Assembly (NCBI RefSeq): GCF_029350975.1
Contig: NZ_JARKMR010000001.1
Span: forward strand, 806,001 to 870,000
From: Maribacter zhoushanensis
Lineage (GTDB): Bacteria; Bacteroidota; Bacteroidia; Flavobacteriales; Flavobacteriaceae
Reading direction: 5' to 3'
Length of the DNA: 64,000 nt
Shown: piece by piece, positions 8,701 through 17,031 of the stretch
How the letters are laid out: each line of letters starts with the position of its first letter
How positions within the stretch are numbered: position 1 is the first letter of the stretch
Notes under the pieces: model-generated
Told to the model about the DNA's origin: nothing
What the model saw: the letters and a program-made list of their open reading frames with translations, nothing else
The model's database searches: none
Position numbers and translations under genes: made by a program

Positions 8701-9414
8701 ATAATCCGAGTTTGCTTGATTCGAAATGGAGTTTTGTAGGTCACTAAAGACAAAATTGTTATCCTTTACATGAAAATATGTCATGTCTTGAACTGGAAAT
8801 TTCGGTAGTGTTCCACTAAAATTATTGCCAATAATTCTGAACATTGTGAGGTTTTCAAGTTCAGTTAACTCTTCAGGGATATTTCCTTCTAGATTATTCC
8901 AATACACAAATATTCCCTCTAAAGAAGAAATGTTTCCTATCTCAGCTGGTAGTGAACCTGTAAATTCATTATCACTTAAACTTAGTCTTCTAAGTTTAGT
9001 TAAATTTTCAATTTCATTGGGTATTGTCCCGTAAAAATTATTACCTTCTAAGCCAAGTAGTTCTAAATTTTCTAATTCTAATACCGCAGTTGGAAAAGTA
9101 CCTGATAAATTATTAGAATAAAAGTCTAAATTAATTAATAAATTAAGGCTTGCTATTTCAGGGGGTAATACTCCTGTTAAATTATTGTTATGCAGTCTTA
9201 AACGAATAACTCTGCCATCTGTATTTGTGGATACACCGTACCATGTATTCATATCAGCGCTTAGGTCCCATGAATTAGTCCAATTATCTCCGTCGGTGGA
9301 ATTATATAATGCAATCAGTGCTTCACGATCAATAGCTGAACTACCCTGAGAAAAAAGTTGTGTTGTAATCAAAAAGAAAACTGCCAATAGCAGCTTAGTG
9401 TAGTTTTTAATCAT
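5716..9414 (-). CDS. Secreted LRR / TSP3-repeat / T9SS cargo protein
   Basis: A 1232-residue mosaic. In order: signal peptide (1-22); LRR N-cap and leucine-rich repeats (about 28-215, e.g. LRLHNNNLTGVLPPEI); an Ig-like domain (about 245-325, with the DSGEYDCVI motif); four thrombospondin type 3-like repeats (329-457); a jelly-roll-like module (about 465-620); one degenerate TSP3 repeat; a second such module (about 660-810); five more TSP3 repeats (816-982); beta-rich linkers; and a type A T9SS sorting domain (about 1155-1232, LSPNPVADIL...GIYMLTI...KFVKK). The DxDxDG motifs should bind calcium. It probably acts as a surface adhesin or glycan-binding protein exported through SprA. Its stop overlaps the start of the lipoprotein gene. 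Confidence 0.85.
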   Translation of the reverse strand: MIKNYTKLLLAVFFLITTQLFSQGSSAIDREALIALYNSTDGDNWTNSWDLSADMNTWYGVSTNTDGRVIRLRLHNNNLTGVLPPEIASLNLLINLDFYSNNLSGTFPTAVLELENLELLGLEGNNFYGTIPNEIENLTKLRRLSLSDNEFTGSLPAEIGNISSLEGIFVYWNNLEGNIPEELTELENLTMFRIIGNNFSGTLPKFPVQDMTYFHVKDNNFVFSDLQNSISNQANSDYGPQANVDEVQNITLNENTNLNLEVNGTNHIENSYQWRKNEINIVGANQSTFNITGLKTTDSGEYDCVITNANLPELTLYKNKITLNVSELDDDSDGVSNNNDQCANTPSGETVDTNGCSQSQLDDDNDGVTNNNDNCANTPSGETVDTNGCSQSQLDDDNDGVNNANDICPNTPTGENVDVNGCSQNQLDDDNDGVINSNDQCPNTPSGNTVDSQGCIISHNNQVNYAQNFSFENWSTNPATPEDWTIENENSIIQSTDATDGSSSLELDLDNSLQFKTELINTTAIQLATNTTYTYAFDYKIKRGTDVSAEIHISKDGNPYGIPLLREYTTFNTDGNWHTFSFDFDTNATDESHIFRLIFRANTTETGIIILDNLRVLGDPLPDADNDGVLDNNDLCPNTSDTALAVDDDGCEVTIDGSNLLEDPSFEDWSYGGGTNLAKWGIYIQLGSWVKNTDISDNLQYSVELITGGASSNSIFQNELQFYKGVEYIISIDYQVLEGTFTTLQLELTEGGIFGDIVAEFSTTPSSSGWQTFSTTFTPTSNEMLDLGIRVESGQTGDRILLDNTVIRANVTAVGDDDNDGIINTNDNCPNTPAGDTVDENGCTVITITDSDNDGVADADDDCPNTPTGDTVDENGCTVTTVTDSDNDGVTDADDDCPNTLTGDTVDENGCTVTTIIDSDNDGVADADDDCPNTPTGDTVDANGCTITTDTDSDNDGVADTDDDCPDTPEGETVDTNGCTIFENTLPDIPNDGIQVKVTSTSCPNTANGEISVSFTEDYNYTVQITGMLLDNTFDNINASNGLVKSDLSSGSYTVCVTIPEYPSYEQCYTVTIETPEEFISGKTVIDYISQKASVVVSGSKNYQVAVNDKVYSFEVDNIANQQLSFPLDKGANVISIETDKICQGVFNDSVVINNAILSPNPVADILRVEGLNIMTEAQIIVSNVSGVTTLQESRQISNGTLEMNISNLSPGIYMLTIIDGDKEINLKFVKK
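6469..6969 (-). repeat. Tandem TSP3 repeats, block 2 (five copies)
   Basis: Five in-frame copies of a roughly 102-base unit encode DSDNDGVADADDDCPNTPTG followed by DTVDENGC and a Thr/Val linker. The copies are nearly identical at DNA level, which suggests recent duplication or gene conversion and makes copy number liable to vary. Each unit carries paired Cys and Asp-rich calcium loops. Confidence 0.9.
8044..8430 (-). repeat. Tandem TSP3 repeats, block 1 (four copies)
   Basis: Four in-frame copies of a 99-base unit encode DDDNDGVTNNNDNCANTPSG, then ETVDTNGC and an SQSQL linker. The unit differs in length and linker from the 6469-6969 block, so the two arrays expanded separately within one gene. 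Confidence 0.9.
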
Positions 9415-9430
9415 AGTAAAATGTGGTTAG

Positions 9431-9460
9431 CAAAACACTAATATAAATATTAGCGTTTTG
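9431..9460 (-). promoter_or_regulatory. Long imperfect palindrome between polA and the LRR gene
   Basis: A 13-bp stem (9431-9443 with 9448-9460) with one A-C mismatch and a TAAA loop lies 17 bases upstream of the LRR gene start and 73 bases after the polA stop. No T run follows it in the minus-strand direction, so it is not a standard terminator. It could be a leader structure, a processing site or an operator. Confidence 0.5.
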
Positions 9461-9532
9461 TTAACAGAATATTTTCGTCGAAATACTACAATTGTTTCTT
9501 ACAAAGTGTGGTCGTTCTATTACAAAAAAGTA

Positions 9533-12367
9533 TTAATGCGCAACCAGCCAATTCTCACCCAAGCCAACCTCAACATCTAAAGGAACTGCTATTTTATACG
9601 CATTTTCCATTTCAGATTTAATGAGTGATTGTAATTCTTCTAATTCTGGCTTGTAGATATCGAATACCAATTCATCATGTACTTGCAATAACATTTTAGA
9701 TTTGTAATTGCCATTTTCTAATTTATTATGAATATTAATCATGGCGATTTTTATGATATCTGCAGCGCTACCTTGTATAGGTGCGTTAACTGCGTTTCGC
9801 TCTGCTGCACCACGAACTATAGCGTTACTTCCATTGATATCTTTTAGATATCTTCTTCTTCCTAAAACTGTTGAAACATAACCGTTATCACGTGCAAAAT
9901 CTACTTGCTCGCTCATGTAGTTCCGTAGCTTCGGGTAGGTTTTGTAATAGGTGTCTATTAATTCTTTTGCTTCTTTTCTTGACAAGTCCGTTTGGTTACT
10001 TAAACCAAAGGCAGATACGCCATAGATGATTCCGAAGTTGACTGTTTTCGCATTGCTACGCTGTTCTCTAGTCACTTCTTCCAACGGTACATTAAATACT
10101 TTTGAGGCAGTAGAAGCATGAATATCCTCACCATGTTTGAAAGCTTCTATCATCGTAGTCTCTTCACTTAATGCAGCAATAATACGTAGCTCTATTTGAG
10201 AGTAATCTGCTGCTAATAAAGTATAATTCTCATCTCTTGGTACAAACGCTTTTCTTACTTGTCTACCGCGTTCTGTTCTAATTGGTATGTTCTGTAAATT
10301 AGGATTGTTACTGCTCAAACGACCTGTTGCGGCAACGGTTTGCATATAATCTGTATGTACTCTGCCTGTAGATGGTTCTACTTGTTCTGGTAATGCATCT
10401 ACATACGTGCTTTTTAATTTAGCAAGACCTCTATAGTCTAAAACATTCTGAATAATTTCATGGTCTTTTGCCAAATTAGACAATACATCTTCTGCGGTAG
10501 AATATTGACCCGTTTTTGTCTTTTTAGGCTTGTCAACTAGTTTTAGCTTGTCAAATAGAATTTCACCTAATTGTTTTGGGGAGCCAATATTGAATTCTTC
10601 ACCGGCAACTTCGTAAATTTTCTTTTCTAAATTGCTGATGTCATTGTTCAAATCTTCTGAAAGCGAGTTCAAGAATTTTTCATCTAAATTGATGCCTTCT
10701 AACTCCATGTCTGCCAATACGCGTAGTAACGGAATTTCAATGTCTTGAAATAACTTTTCTGTATTCGCTTCTTTTAATTCTGGTCTAAAATGTTGTGCAA
10801 GCTGATAGGTGATGTCTGCATCTTCAACCGCATATTCCGTTTGTTTTTCTAACGGTACATCGCGCATGCTCAATTGATTCTTTCCTTTTTTACCTATAAG
10901 TTCTGTTATGGAAACCGGAGTGTAGTTTAAATACGTCTCTGCCAGTACATCCATGTTATGACGCATATCTGGATTAATTAGATAATGTGCCAGCATGGTA
11001 TCGAACAAAGGTCCTTTGACATCAATATTGTATTTGTCCAATACCTTAATATCGTACTTTAAATTCTGACCTATTTTTTCAATTTCTTCGGCTTCAAAGA
11101 ATGGGCGTAATTCTTCTAAAAGTGCCTGTGCTTCTTCTTTGTTTTCCGTAAAGGGAATGTAATATCCTTTTGTTGCTTCCCAAGAGAAAGCAATACCAAC
11201 CAATTCTGCTGTCAAAGGATCCAAACCTGTGGTTTCCGTATCAAAACAAACCGACGTTTGCTGCATTAAGCTTTTTAAGAATAATTTCATCGCCATACCT
11301 GGGGCAACACTTTGGTAGGAGTGTGCGACATCTGCAATCGTCTTTCTGCTTGAAAAATCTTTTACTGTTGCGCCAGAATCTGCGGGACTTCCGAATAATG
11401 AAAACTGTCCGGATCCAGCATCTTGAATTTCTTTTTTGGCTGCCGGTTTATTTGTGGTCTCTGTAGTGGCTTCTTCAACTTCCGCAGAAAATAATTTTAT
11501 AAACTGATCTTTCAATCTTCTAAACTCAAGCTCTTCGAAAATTTTCTGAACCTCTTCTGCATTTGGTTCAGACATTTCATAGTCACCGGCATTAAAAGTA
11601 ACATTAACATCTAAACAAATAGTAGCTAATTTTTTAGAAAGTAAACCAAGTTCACCATTGGCTTCTACTTTCTCTTTCATTTTGCCTTTTAGCTTATCGG
11701 TATTAGCTAAAAGTCCTTCCATAGAATCGAACTGCTCTATAAATTTCTTGGCAGTTTTATCACCTACACCTGGTAAGCCGGGTATGTTGTCACTGGCATC
11801 ACCCATCATACCTAGGTAGTCAATAACTTGCTCTGGTCTTTCCACACCAAAACGTTTTTGTATTTCAGGAATACCCCATATTTCAATGCCGTTACCCATT
11901 CTTGCAGGGCGATACATGAATATGTTTTCAGAGACTAACTGCCCAAAATCCTTATCTGGCGTAACCATAAAGACTTTGTATTCTTCTTTTTCGGCTTGTT
12001 TTGCCAATGTGCCGATAATGTCATCAGCTTCCCATCCTTCTTTTACAACTACGGGAATATGCATCGCTTTTAGTATTTCTTGAATATAAGGCACCGCTAT
12101 ACGTATGGCATCGGGGGTTTCTGATCTGTTGGCTTTATACTCAGGGAATAATTCTGTACGTTCCGCACTTCCTCCTTTATCAAAACAAACGGCTAAATGG
12201 TCAGGTTTTTCACGACGAATAACATCGAATAAAGAATTCATGAATCCCATAATGGCAGAAGTATCCATGCCTTGAGAATTTATTCTTGGGTTTTTTATAA
12301 GTGCGTAGTAACCACGAAAAATTAGTGCGTATGCATCTAGCAAAAAGAGTCTTTTTTGATCTGCCAT
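9533..12367 (-). CDS. polA: DNA polymerase I
   Basis: Family A DNA polymerase for Okazaki-fragment maturation and repair synthesis. I place the start at MADQKRLF (12367) because the 17 codons further upstream (to 12418) do not resemble the family, giving 944 residues. The 5' nuclease domain fills about 1-290, with the DASDNIPGLPGVG helix-hairpin-helix. The 3'-5' exonuclease domain keeps FDTETTGLD (about 375-383), so proofreading is likely active. The polymerase domain has motif A LLAADYSQIELR (about 717-728), motif B RSNAKTVNFGIIYG (about 770-783) and motif C QVHDELVFD (about 895-903). It lies downstream of the lipocalin-like gene with a 95-base gap. Confidence 0.97.
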   Translation of the reverse strand: MADQKRLFLLDAYALIFRGYYALIKNPRINSQGMDTSAIMGFMNSLFDVIRREKPDHLAVCFDKGGSAERTELFPEYKANRSETPDAIRIAVPYIQEILKAMHIPVVVKEGWEADDIIGTLAKQAEKEEYKVFMVTPDKDFGQLVSENIFMYRPARMGNGIEIWGIPEIQKRFGVERPEQVIDYLGMMGDASDNIPGLPGVGDKTAKKFIEQFDSMEGLLANTDKLKGKMKEKVEANGELGLLSKKLATICLDVNVTFNAGDYEMSEPNAEEVQKIFEELEFRRLKDQFIKLFSAEVEEATTETTNKPAAKKEIQDAGSGQFSLFGSPADSGATVKDFSSRKTIADVAHSYQSVAPGMAMKLFLKSLMQQTSVCFDTETTGLDPLTAELVGIAFSWEATKGYYIPFTENKEEAQALLEELRPFFEAEEIEKIGQNLKYDIKVLDKYNIDVKGPLFDTMLAHYLINPDMRHNMDVLAETYLNYTPVSITELIGKKGKNQLSMRDVPLEKQTEYAVEDADITYQLAQHFRPELKEANTEKLFQDIEIPLLRVLADMELEGINLDEKFLNSLSEDLNNDISNLEKKIYEVAGEEFNIGSPKQLGEILFDKLKLVDKPKKTKTGQYSTAEDVLSNLAKDHEIIQNVLDYRGLAKLKSTYVDALPEQVEPSTGRVHTDYMQTVAATGRLSSNNPNLQNIPIRTERGRQVRKAFVPRDENYTLLAADYSQIELRIIAALSEETTMIEAFKHGEDIHASTASKVFNVPLEEVTREQRSNAKTVNFGIIYGVSAFGLSNQTDLSRKEAKELIDTYYKTYPKLRNYMSEQVDFARDNGYVSTVLGRRRYLKDINGSNAIVRGAAERNAVNAPIQGSAADIIKIAMINIHNKLENGNYKSKMLLQVHDELVFDIYKPELEELQSLIKSEMENAYKIAVPLDVEVGLGENWLVAH

Positions 12368-12462
12368 TTTTGAATATTGATTGTAAAACGTTAAAAGTAC
12401 AAATTGATAGGGAAACATTAAGGCAGAATACCTGTTTGCTTAGAAGTTTTGTTATTCAATAT

Positions 12463-12978
12463 TTATTTTTCAGGAGATTCATAATCGCCATAAATTCTAA
12501 AATATTTATAAACGCAATAATCAATATTTTCATCCTTATCATTTTCAAATTCCTTATACCTTATTTCGAGATTGCCTCTATCTATCAGGTTTACTTCAAA
12601 AAGTTCCATAGTCAATTCAGTATTGTCGATTGTATTTGTGAGTTTAAAAATAACCTTGTTCCCTGGCATTATTTTCCACTCTCCATTATCGCTAGTTTTT
12701 GCATCAATTTCACAAAAATCAGTTCCCCCAGAATTATTTTCGGTATCATAATAATCTTCAAAGTAAAGACTGCCATCTTCAAAAAGAATTAATTCTGTTT
12801 GACTTTCACATATACCTGTAGATAAATTATCTACTGAAGTACCATCCTTGTAATAAATAATTCTTTTAGTCCCAACCCATTTTCCGGCAATCTGTTCTTT
12901 AAAAGTATACTCTTCTTCTATAGTGCACCCAGATAATAAAATCAACATACCGGCTAGAAATAAATAGACTGTTTTCAT
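12463..12978 (-). CDS. Lipocalin-like lipoprotein
   Basis: The start is set at MKTVYLFLAG (12978), which gives a 171-residue protein with a clean lipobox, LLSGC (Cys18); the open frame extends to 13098 but that part overlaps the upstream gene and lacks signal features. The mature domain starts with KEQIAGKWVGTKRIIYY, the lipocalin-like GxW opening, followed by beta strands (LILFEDGSLYFEDYY, GNKVIFKLTNT, NLEIRYKEF). It is probably a membrane-anchored periplasmic or surface protein of unknown ligand. It lies 10 bases after the HEIIH protein gene, so they are likely co-transcribed. Confidence 0.75.
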   Translation of the reverse strand: MKTVYLFLAGMLILLSGCTIEEEYTFKEQIAGKWVGTKRIIYYKDGTSVDNLSTGICESQTELILFEDGSLYFEDYYDTENNSGGTDFCEIDAKTSDNGEWKIMPGNKVIFKLTNTIDNTELTMELFEVNLIDRGNLEIRYKEFENDKDENIDYCVYKYFRIYGDYESPEK

Positions 12979-12988
12979 TTGTGGTATT

Positions 12989-13837
12989 TTAGAAATGGTT
13001 TGAGGAATAATAGTCGGCTTCTTTTTCTTGAGGTATGTCATAATAATCGACACCGAAAAAATATTGCACATTATATAAACCTTGATGTAAAGGAGCATTC
13101 AAATCTGTATAGAAAACTTTATTGTATTTTCTAAAAAAATCGCTTTTTTCTTCTAACCTTTTAATTGGTTCTTTAGCATATGCATTGATGAAAAATGCAC
13201 TGGTATATTGATAAACATGAATAATTTCATGTGCAATAACCGCTTCTATATCAATATTGATATTACGTTTAAATTGAATTGTATTATGTAAAGCAATTCC
13301 TTCTGGTTTTATTCCTCTTGATTCAGGGAAGGTTTTTCTTTGAAAGATAAAATGACCAGAGTATAAAGTTCTTTTAAGATCTAATTTTGAGGTAGCAAAA
13401 CCATATGCATTACCGTAAAGTGCAAAGGGTAAAATTCGATAGCGCAGTTTTTTTTCTCGCTTAAAATCATATTCCAGATAATTAAAGCCGAAATCCATGT
13501 ACCATCGTTCCCAAAAGTTCCGATTGGCGGCAGCGTTATAAATGATGGAGTTACCTGCCGAATTTAAAATCTTAGAAGGCCATAAATAGGCATAGTTGTC
13601 AGTTCTGTTAAACTGTCTTACCAATCTTTTACTTTCAAAAGTCAAATAACCTCCTAAAGCACCTTGATACATGCCTTTGAAAAAAACTTTTGAACCCTTT
13701 TCTTTAGGTTTCTTATTAATCAATGCTCCAACGCCGCCTATGATAGCTTTGGATCCTACATTGTAGAAAGCTGCTTGTGAATCGTTTCTTTGTGGATATA
13801 AATATCCGGAAATCAATAAAATTAGAATTATCCTCAT
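12989..13837 (-). CDS. Uncharacterised exported protein with HEIIH motif
   Basis: I do not recognise this 282-residue protein. It begins with a probable signal peptide (MRIILILLISGYLYPQ). The middle is rich in aromatic strand-like segments (e.g. RWYMDFGFNYLEYDF). Residues 200-210 read VIAHEIIHVYQ, a zincin-type HExxH, and a candidate third ligand lies in EKEADYY (271-277), giving the layout of a gluzincin-like metallopeptidase site. Peptidase activity is inference, since the protein otherwise shows no known family. The downstream neighbour is a lipocalin-like lipoprotein gene 10 bases away, likely in the same operon, so a role at the cell envelope is plausible. Confidence 0.6.
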   Translation of the reverse strand: MRIILILLISGYLYPQRNDSQAAFYNVGSKAIIGGVGALINKKPKEKGSKVFFKGMYQGALGGYLTFESKRLVRQFNRTDNYAYLWPSKILNSAGNSIIYNAAANRNFWERWYMDFGFNYLEYDFKREKKLRYRILPFALYGNAYGFATSKLDLKRTLYSGHFIFQRKTFPESRGIKPEGIALHNTIQFKRNINIDIEAVIAHEIIHVYQYTSAFFINAYAKEPIKRLEEKSDFFRKYNKVFYTDLNAPLHQGLYNVQYFFGVDYYDIPQEKEADYYSSNHF

Positions 13838-13902
13838 GGTTGGTTTTGAGGAAAATCTGAAATCAAAAACTACGCCATTTGTAAGATTTTTCAGAAATAT
13901 TC

Positions 13903-14888
13903 TTAACTTTTTAAATAACTATCTGAAGGATTGTTCACATGACCTTCTTTAGTATACGTTCTATAAGTGAAACCTGGGTGAATACAGTAACCACCTGTTT
14001 CTCCTTTTTTATTGATTGCGATAAACCCGATTTGAAAATCTTGTTTGTCCTTATTTTTAGCGATGATGCGTTTTACTCCTTCTTCACATGCCTCTTGTGG
14101 CAATTTACCTTGTCGCATTAATTCAACTATTAAAAAACTACCAACGGTTCTAACCACTTCTTCGCCAACACCTGTTGCCGTAGCGCCACCAACTTCATTG
14201 TCAACAAAAAGTCCCGCTCCAATAATAGGGGAGTCACCAACCCTGCCAGCCATTTTATATGCCATGCCGCTAGTGGTACAAGCCCCTGCAATTTCACCAT
14301 CGGCATCAATGGCAAGCATACCAATGGTATCATGATTTTCAATATTAATGATAGGTTTATATTTTGATGTCTTTTTCCATTCTTCCCATGCTTGTTTTGA
14401 TTCTTCGGTAAGCAAATTGGTTTTTTCAAAACCCTGTTCGTAAGCAAATTGTTCGGCACCTTTGCCGGCAAGCATCACATGGGGAGTTTCTTCCATAACT
14501 TTTCTGGCAACTGAAATTGGGTTAGCTATATTCTGCATTGCCAAAACTGCACCACAGTTACCATCTTTATCCATGATACAGGCATCTAAGGTGACATTTC
14601 CATCCCTATCCGGTCTGCCGCCATTCCCAACTGTCCATTGTTGATGTCGTTTTCTTCTACCATTACCCCTTGGTGTACGGCATCTAGTGCGGTGCCACCT
14701 TTTTCTAGAACTTCCCATGCTTTGGCAGTTGCATTTCCAAAATCCCAAGTGCAAATAGCTATGGGTAGTACAGGTGCATTATCTGCTTTTTCAGCTTGGG
14801 GCATTTTTTTATATGAAGCTAATATGGGAGCAGAGACGATACCCGCGGCTACGGTGCTAGAATTTCTTAGAAACTTTCTTCTTTTCAT
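13903..14888 (-). pseudogene. Glycosylasparaginase/isoaspartyl peptidase family, frameshifted
   Basis: Two overlapping frames together encode one N-terminal-nucleophile amidohydrolase of the glycosylasparaginase type. The N-terminal part (14888 to about 14634) starts [16 protein letters not shown], a twin-arginine-like signal, and runs through [20 protein letters not shown]. Homology then continues in another frame as [20 protein letters not shown]. One base appears to be missing near 14634. The downstream frame keeps the autocleavage/catalytic NHDTIG site (Thr codon 14326-14328) and the GDSPIIGAGLFVDNEVG segment. The enzyme would release Asp from glycosylasparagine or isoaspartyl peptides. 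It is either a recent pseudogene or an assembly error. Confidence 0.8.
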
Positions 14889-14929
14889 GAGATGGGTTCT
14901 TTACATTTAGTAACTTTAAATATAGCAAT

Positions 14930-15652
14930 ATGATAGTAGAAGTTTGTGCAAATTCCTTAGAATCTGCCTTGGTTGCGGAACAGGCTGGAGCAGACCGTAT
15001 TGAGTTGTGTTCGGAATTGGCGGTGGGCGGACTAACTCCTTCTTATGGGTTGTTGAAAGCTGTGAAAGAGCAAGTATCTATTCCGGTGCATGTACTGATA
15101 AGACCTAGAAGTGGAGATTTTACGTATTCAGATGATGAATTCAATATTATGCTTGCCGATATTGCACTTTGTGTTGAAATGGGATTTGACGGAATTGTAT
15201 CGGGGGGGTTATTAAGCGATTTTTTGTTGGATGCGGATAGAATGCAAATCTTAAAAGATGCGGCAGGTGAGTTGAAATTTACATTTCATAGGGCTTTTGA
15301 TTGGATTGAAAATCCGTTTGAAGCATTACAAAAGCTGGATGCTATGCAGGTAGATTATATATTGTCATCAGGTCAACAAAATTCGGCACTTTTGGGAGTA
15401 GACCTTTTATCGGAATTAAAGAAGAAAAGCAAGAGCGTACAGATTATGCCTGGATCCGGTATAAACGCTGGTAATGTTGAAACTTTTAAAACCAGGGGAT
15501 TTAGTGCCGTTCATTTATCGGGAACAGCTTTGGTTAAAACAATACTTAATAAACCTAATATATCAATGAACTCGGAAGGCTTTTTGAGCGATGATCATGT
15601 TGCCATTACGCAATTAGAAAATATTAATGCAGTTGTGGCTAAGGTTAAATAA
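14930..15652 (+). CDS. cutC: CutC family protein
   Basis: A 240-residue TIM-barrel protein of the CutC family, with the typical opening VEVCANSLESALVAEQAGAD followed by RIELCSELAVGGLTPS. RPRSGDFTYSD (about 58-68), FHRAFDW and the late MPGSGINAGNV are also conserved. CutC was first linked to copper tolerance in Escherichia coli, but its biochemical role is unsettled, so copper homeostasis should be read as a family label. The cytosolic location is inferred from the lack of a signal. It is divergent from the asparaginase gene with only 41 bases between them. No second -7/-33 pair is obvious in that gap. Confidence 0.92.
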   Translation: MIVEVCANSLESALVAEQAGADRIELCSELAVGGLTPSYGLLKAVKEQVSIPVHVLIRPRSGDFTYSDDEFNIMLADIALCVEMGFDGIVSGGLLSDFLLDADRMQILKDAAGELKFTFHRAFDWIENPFEALQKLDAMQVDYILSSGQQNSALLGVDLLSELKKKSKSVQIMPGSGINAGNVETFKTRGFSAVHLSGTALVKTILNKPNISMNSEGFLSDDHVAITQLENINAVVAKVK

Positions 15653-15687
15653 ATTGCAAATGAGCACATATACCGCTTTGATACAGA

Positions 15688-15695
15688 TATCTTTG
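15688..15695 (+). promoter_or_regulatory. Possible -7 element for the metallophosphoesterase gene
   Basis: TATCTTTG matches the TAnnTTTG consensus and lies 14 bases before the ATG at 15710. No TTG is found at the usual -33 spacing. Confidence 0.35.
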
Positions 15696-15709
15696 TAAAA
15701 AATTCTATC

Positions 15710-16939
15710 ATGATACGTTGGTTTATTTTCGTCATAGCTTATGTTGCCTTAAGTTTTTATGTGCTGCAGGCATTAAAAACCATTACCAAACAACCGTGGT
15801 GGTCGTGGATATATATTGCGGTTTCATTAGCGGTTATGCTAAATTTTATTTATCAATTTGCAGTAGGTGAAGAGACAGGTCGTGTATTGAGTATATCTAA
15901 AAGTTATGCTTTTGGGTTTTTATTGACCATGTTAACGTTCAATATCATTACAATTCTGTTCCTGTTTTCAGAAGATATCTATCGTTTTATAGCAGGTGCT
16001 TATCAAAAATTGTACGGAGATGATAAGAAATTTGGACTGCCGGCCCGTAGAAGGTTTCTTAGTTTGTTAGCTCTTGGTGTGGCAGCCATACCTTTTGGGG
16101 CGCTTTTGTATGGTATGTATAAAGGTAAATACAACTTTAAGGTGTTGAAATATGACTTAGAATTTGATGATCTTCCTGATGGTTTTGATGGCTATCAAAT
16201 CACCCAAATATCAGATATACACAGTGGTAGTTTCGATGACAGAAAAAAAATTGAATACGCTGTAAACCTTATTAATGAGCAAAAAAGTGATGTGCTCTTG
16301 TTTACGGGTGATATGGTAAATAACATGACTTCTGAAATGGAACCCTGGGCAGACTTATTTAGTACCCTTCATGCTAAAGATGGTAAGTTTTCAGTTTTAG
16401 GAAATCATGATTACGGCGATTATATTCCTTGGGATACGGAAGAATTAAAACATCAAAATTTAGAGGATCTTAAAGCATTGCAAAAGCAAATGGGTTTTGA
16501 CCTTTTACTAAACGAACATAGATATCTTCAAAGGGGAGATGATAAGATTGCCTTGGTAGGAGTTGAGAATTGGGGGAAAGGCGGATTTAAAAAGGCCGGT
16601 GATCTCAAGAAAGCTGCTTCACAAATTGAAGAGAACGATTTTAAAATATTAATGAGCCATGATCCATCGCACTGGGAAATGGAAGTTATAAAGGATGCCT
16701 ATCATTATCATTTAACCTTGAGCGGTCATACCCACGGTATGCAATTTGGTATTGAAATACCTGGTTGGATCAAGTGGAGTCCCGTAAAATGGAGATATCC
16801 TTATTGGGCCGGTATTTACAAAGAAATGGGGCAGTTCATTAATGTAAATAGGGGTTTTGGTTTTTTGGGTTATCCGGGTAGGGTAGGGATATGGCCAGAA
16901 ATTACCGTGATTACTTTAAAGAAAAAGGCATTAACATGA
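15710..16939 (+). CDS. Membrane-anchored metallophosphoesterase
   Basis: The 409-residue protein has four hydrophobic segments (about 3-22, 31-50, 66-88, 116-136) and then a calcineurin-like phosphoesterase domain. All metal-binding blocks are visible: SDIH (168-171), TGD (199-201), GNHD (231-234), SHD (316-318) and GHTH (339-342). This arrangement resembles the YkuE/YaeI-like membrane phosphoesterases; some relatives act on lipid pyrophosphates such as UDP-diacylglucosamine, but the substrate here cannot be read from sequence. The RRRF just before the fourth segment suggests a cytoplasmic loop there. It follows cutC by 57 bases and may share its transcript. Confidence 0.88.
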   Translation: MIRWFIFVIAYVALSFYVLQALKTITKQPWWSWIYIAVSLAVMLNFIYQFAVGEETGRVLSISKSYAFGFLLTMLTFNIITILFLFSEDIYRFIAGAYQKLYGDDKKFGLPARRRFLSLLALGVAAIPFGALLYGMYKGKYNFKVLKYDLEFDDLPDGFDGYQITQISDIHSGSFDDRKKIEYAVNLINEQKSDVLLFTGDMVNNMTSEMEPWADLFSTLHAKDGKFSVLGNHDYGDYIPWDTEELKHQNLEDLKALQKQMGFDLLLNEHRYLQRGDDKIALVGVENWGKGGFKKAGDLKKAASQIEENDFKILMSHDPSHWEMEVIKDAYHYHLTLSGHTHGMQFGIEIPGWIKWSPVKWRYPYWAGIYKEMGQFINVNRGFGFLGYPGRVGIWPEITVITLKKKALT

Positions 16940-17000
16940 TTTTAACCCTTTTACATTACTACTATTAGGGTGCTAAGAGTAGTATTTTAACAATTTTTAT

Positions 17001-17008
17001 TACATTTG
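17001..17008 (+). promoter_or_regulatory. Possible -7 element for the thioredoxin-like gene
   Basis: TACATTTG fits TAnnTTTG and lies 23 bases before the ATG at 17032. No clear -33 TTG accompanies it. Confidence 0.35.
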
Positions 17009-17031
17009 GCTAACAAAGAAAAGCATTTTAT

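Noticed and set aside
12368-12418. A 17-codon upstream extension of polA
   Set aside because: Family A polymerases start close to the KRLFLLDAYALIF segment, and the extension has no homology-like character.
12979-13098. A 40-codon upstream extension of the lipocalin-like gene
   Set aside because: It overlaps the HEIIH gene and destroys the lipoprotein signal; the ATG at 12978 gives a standard lipobox.
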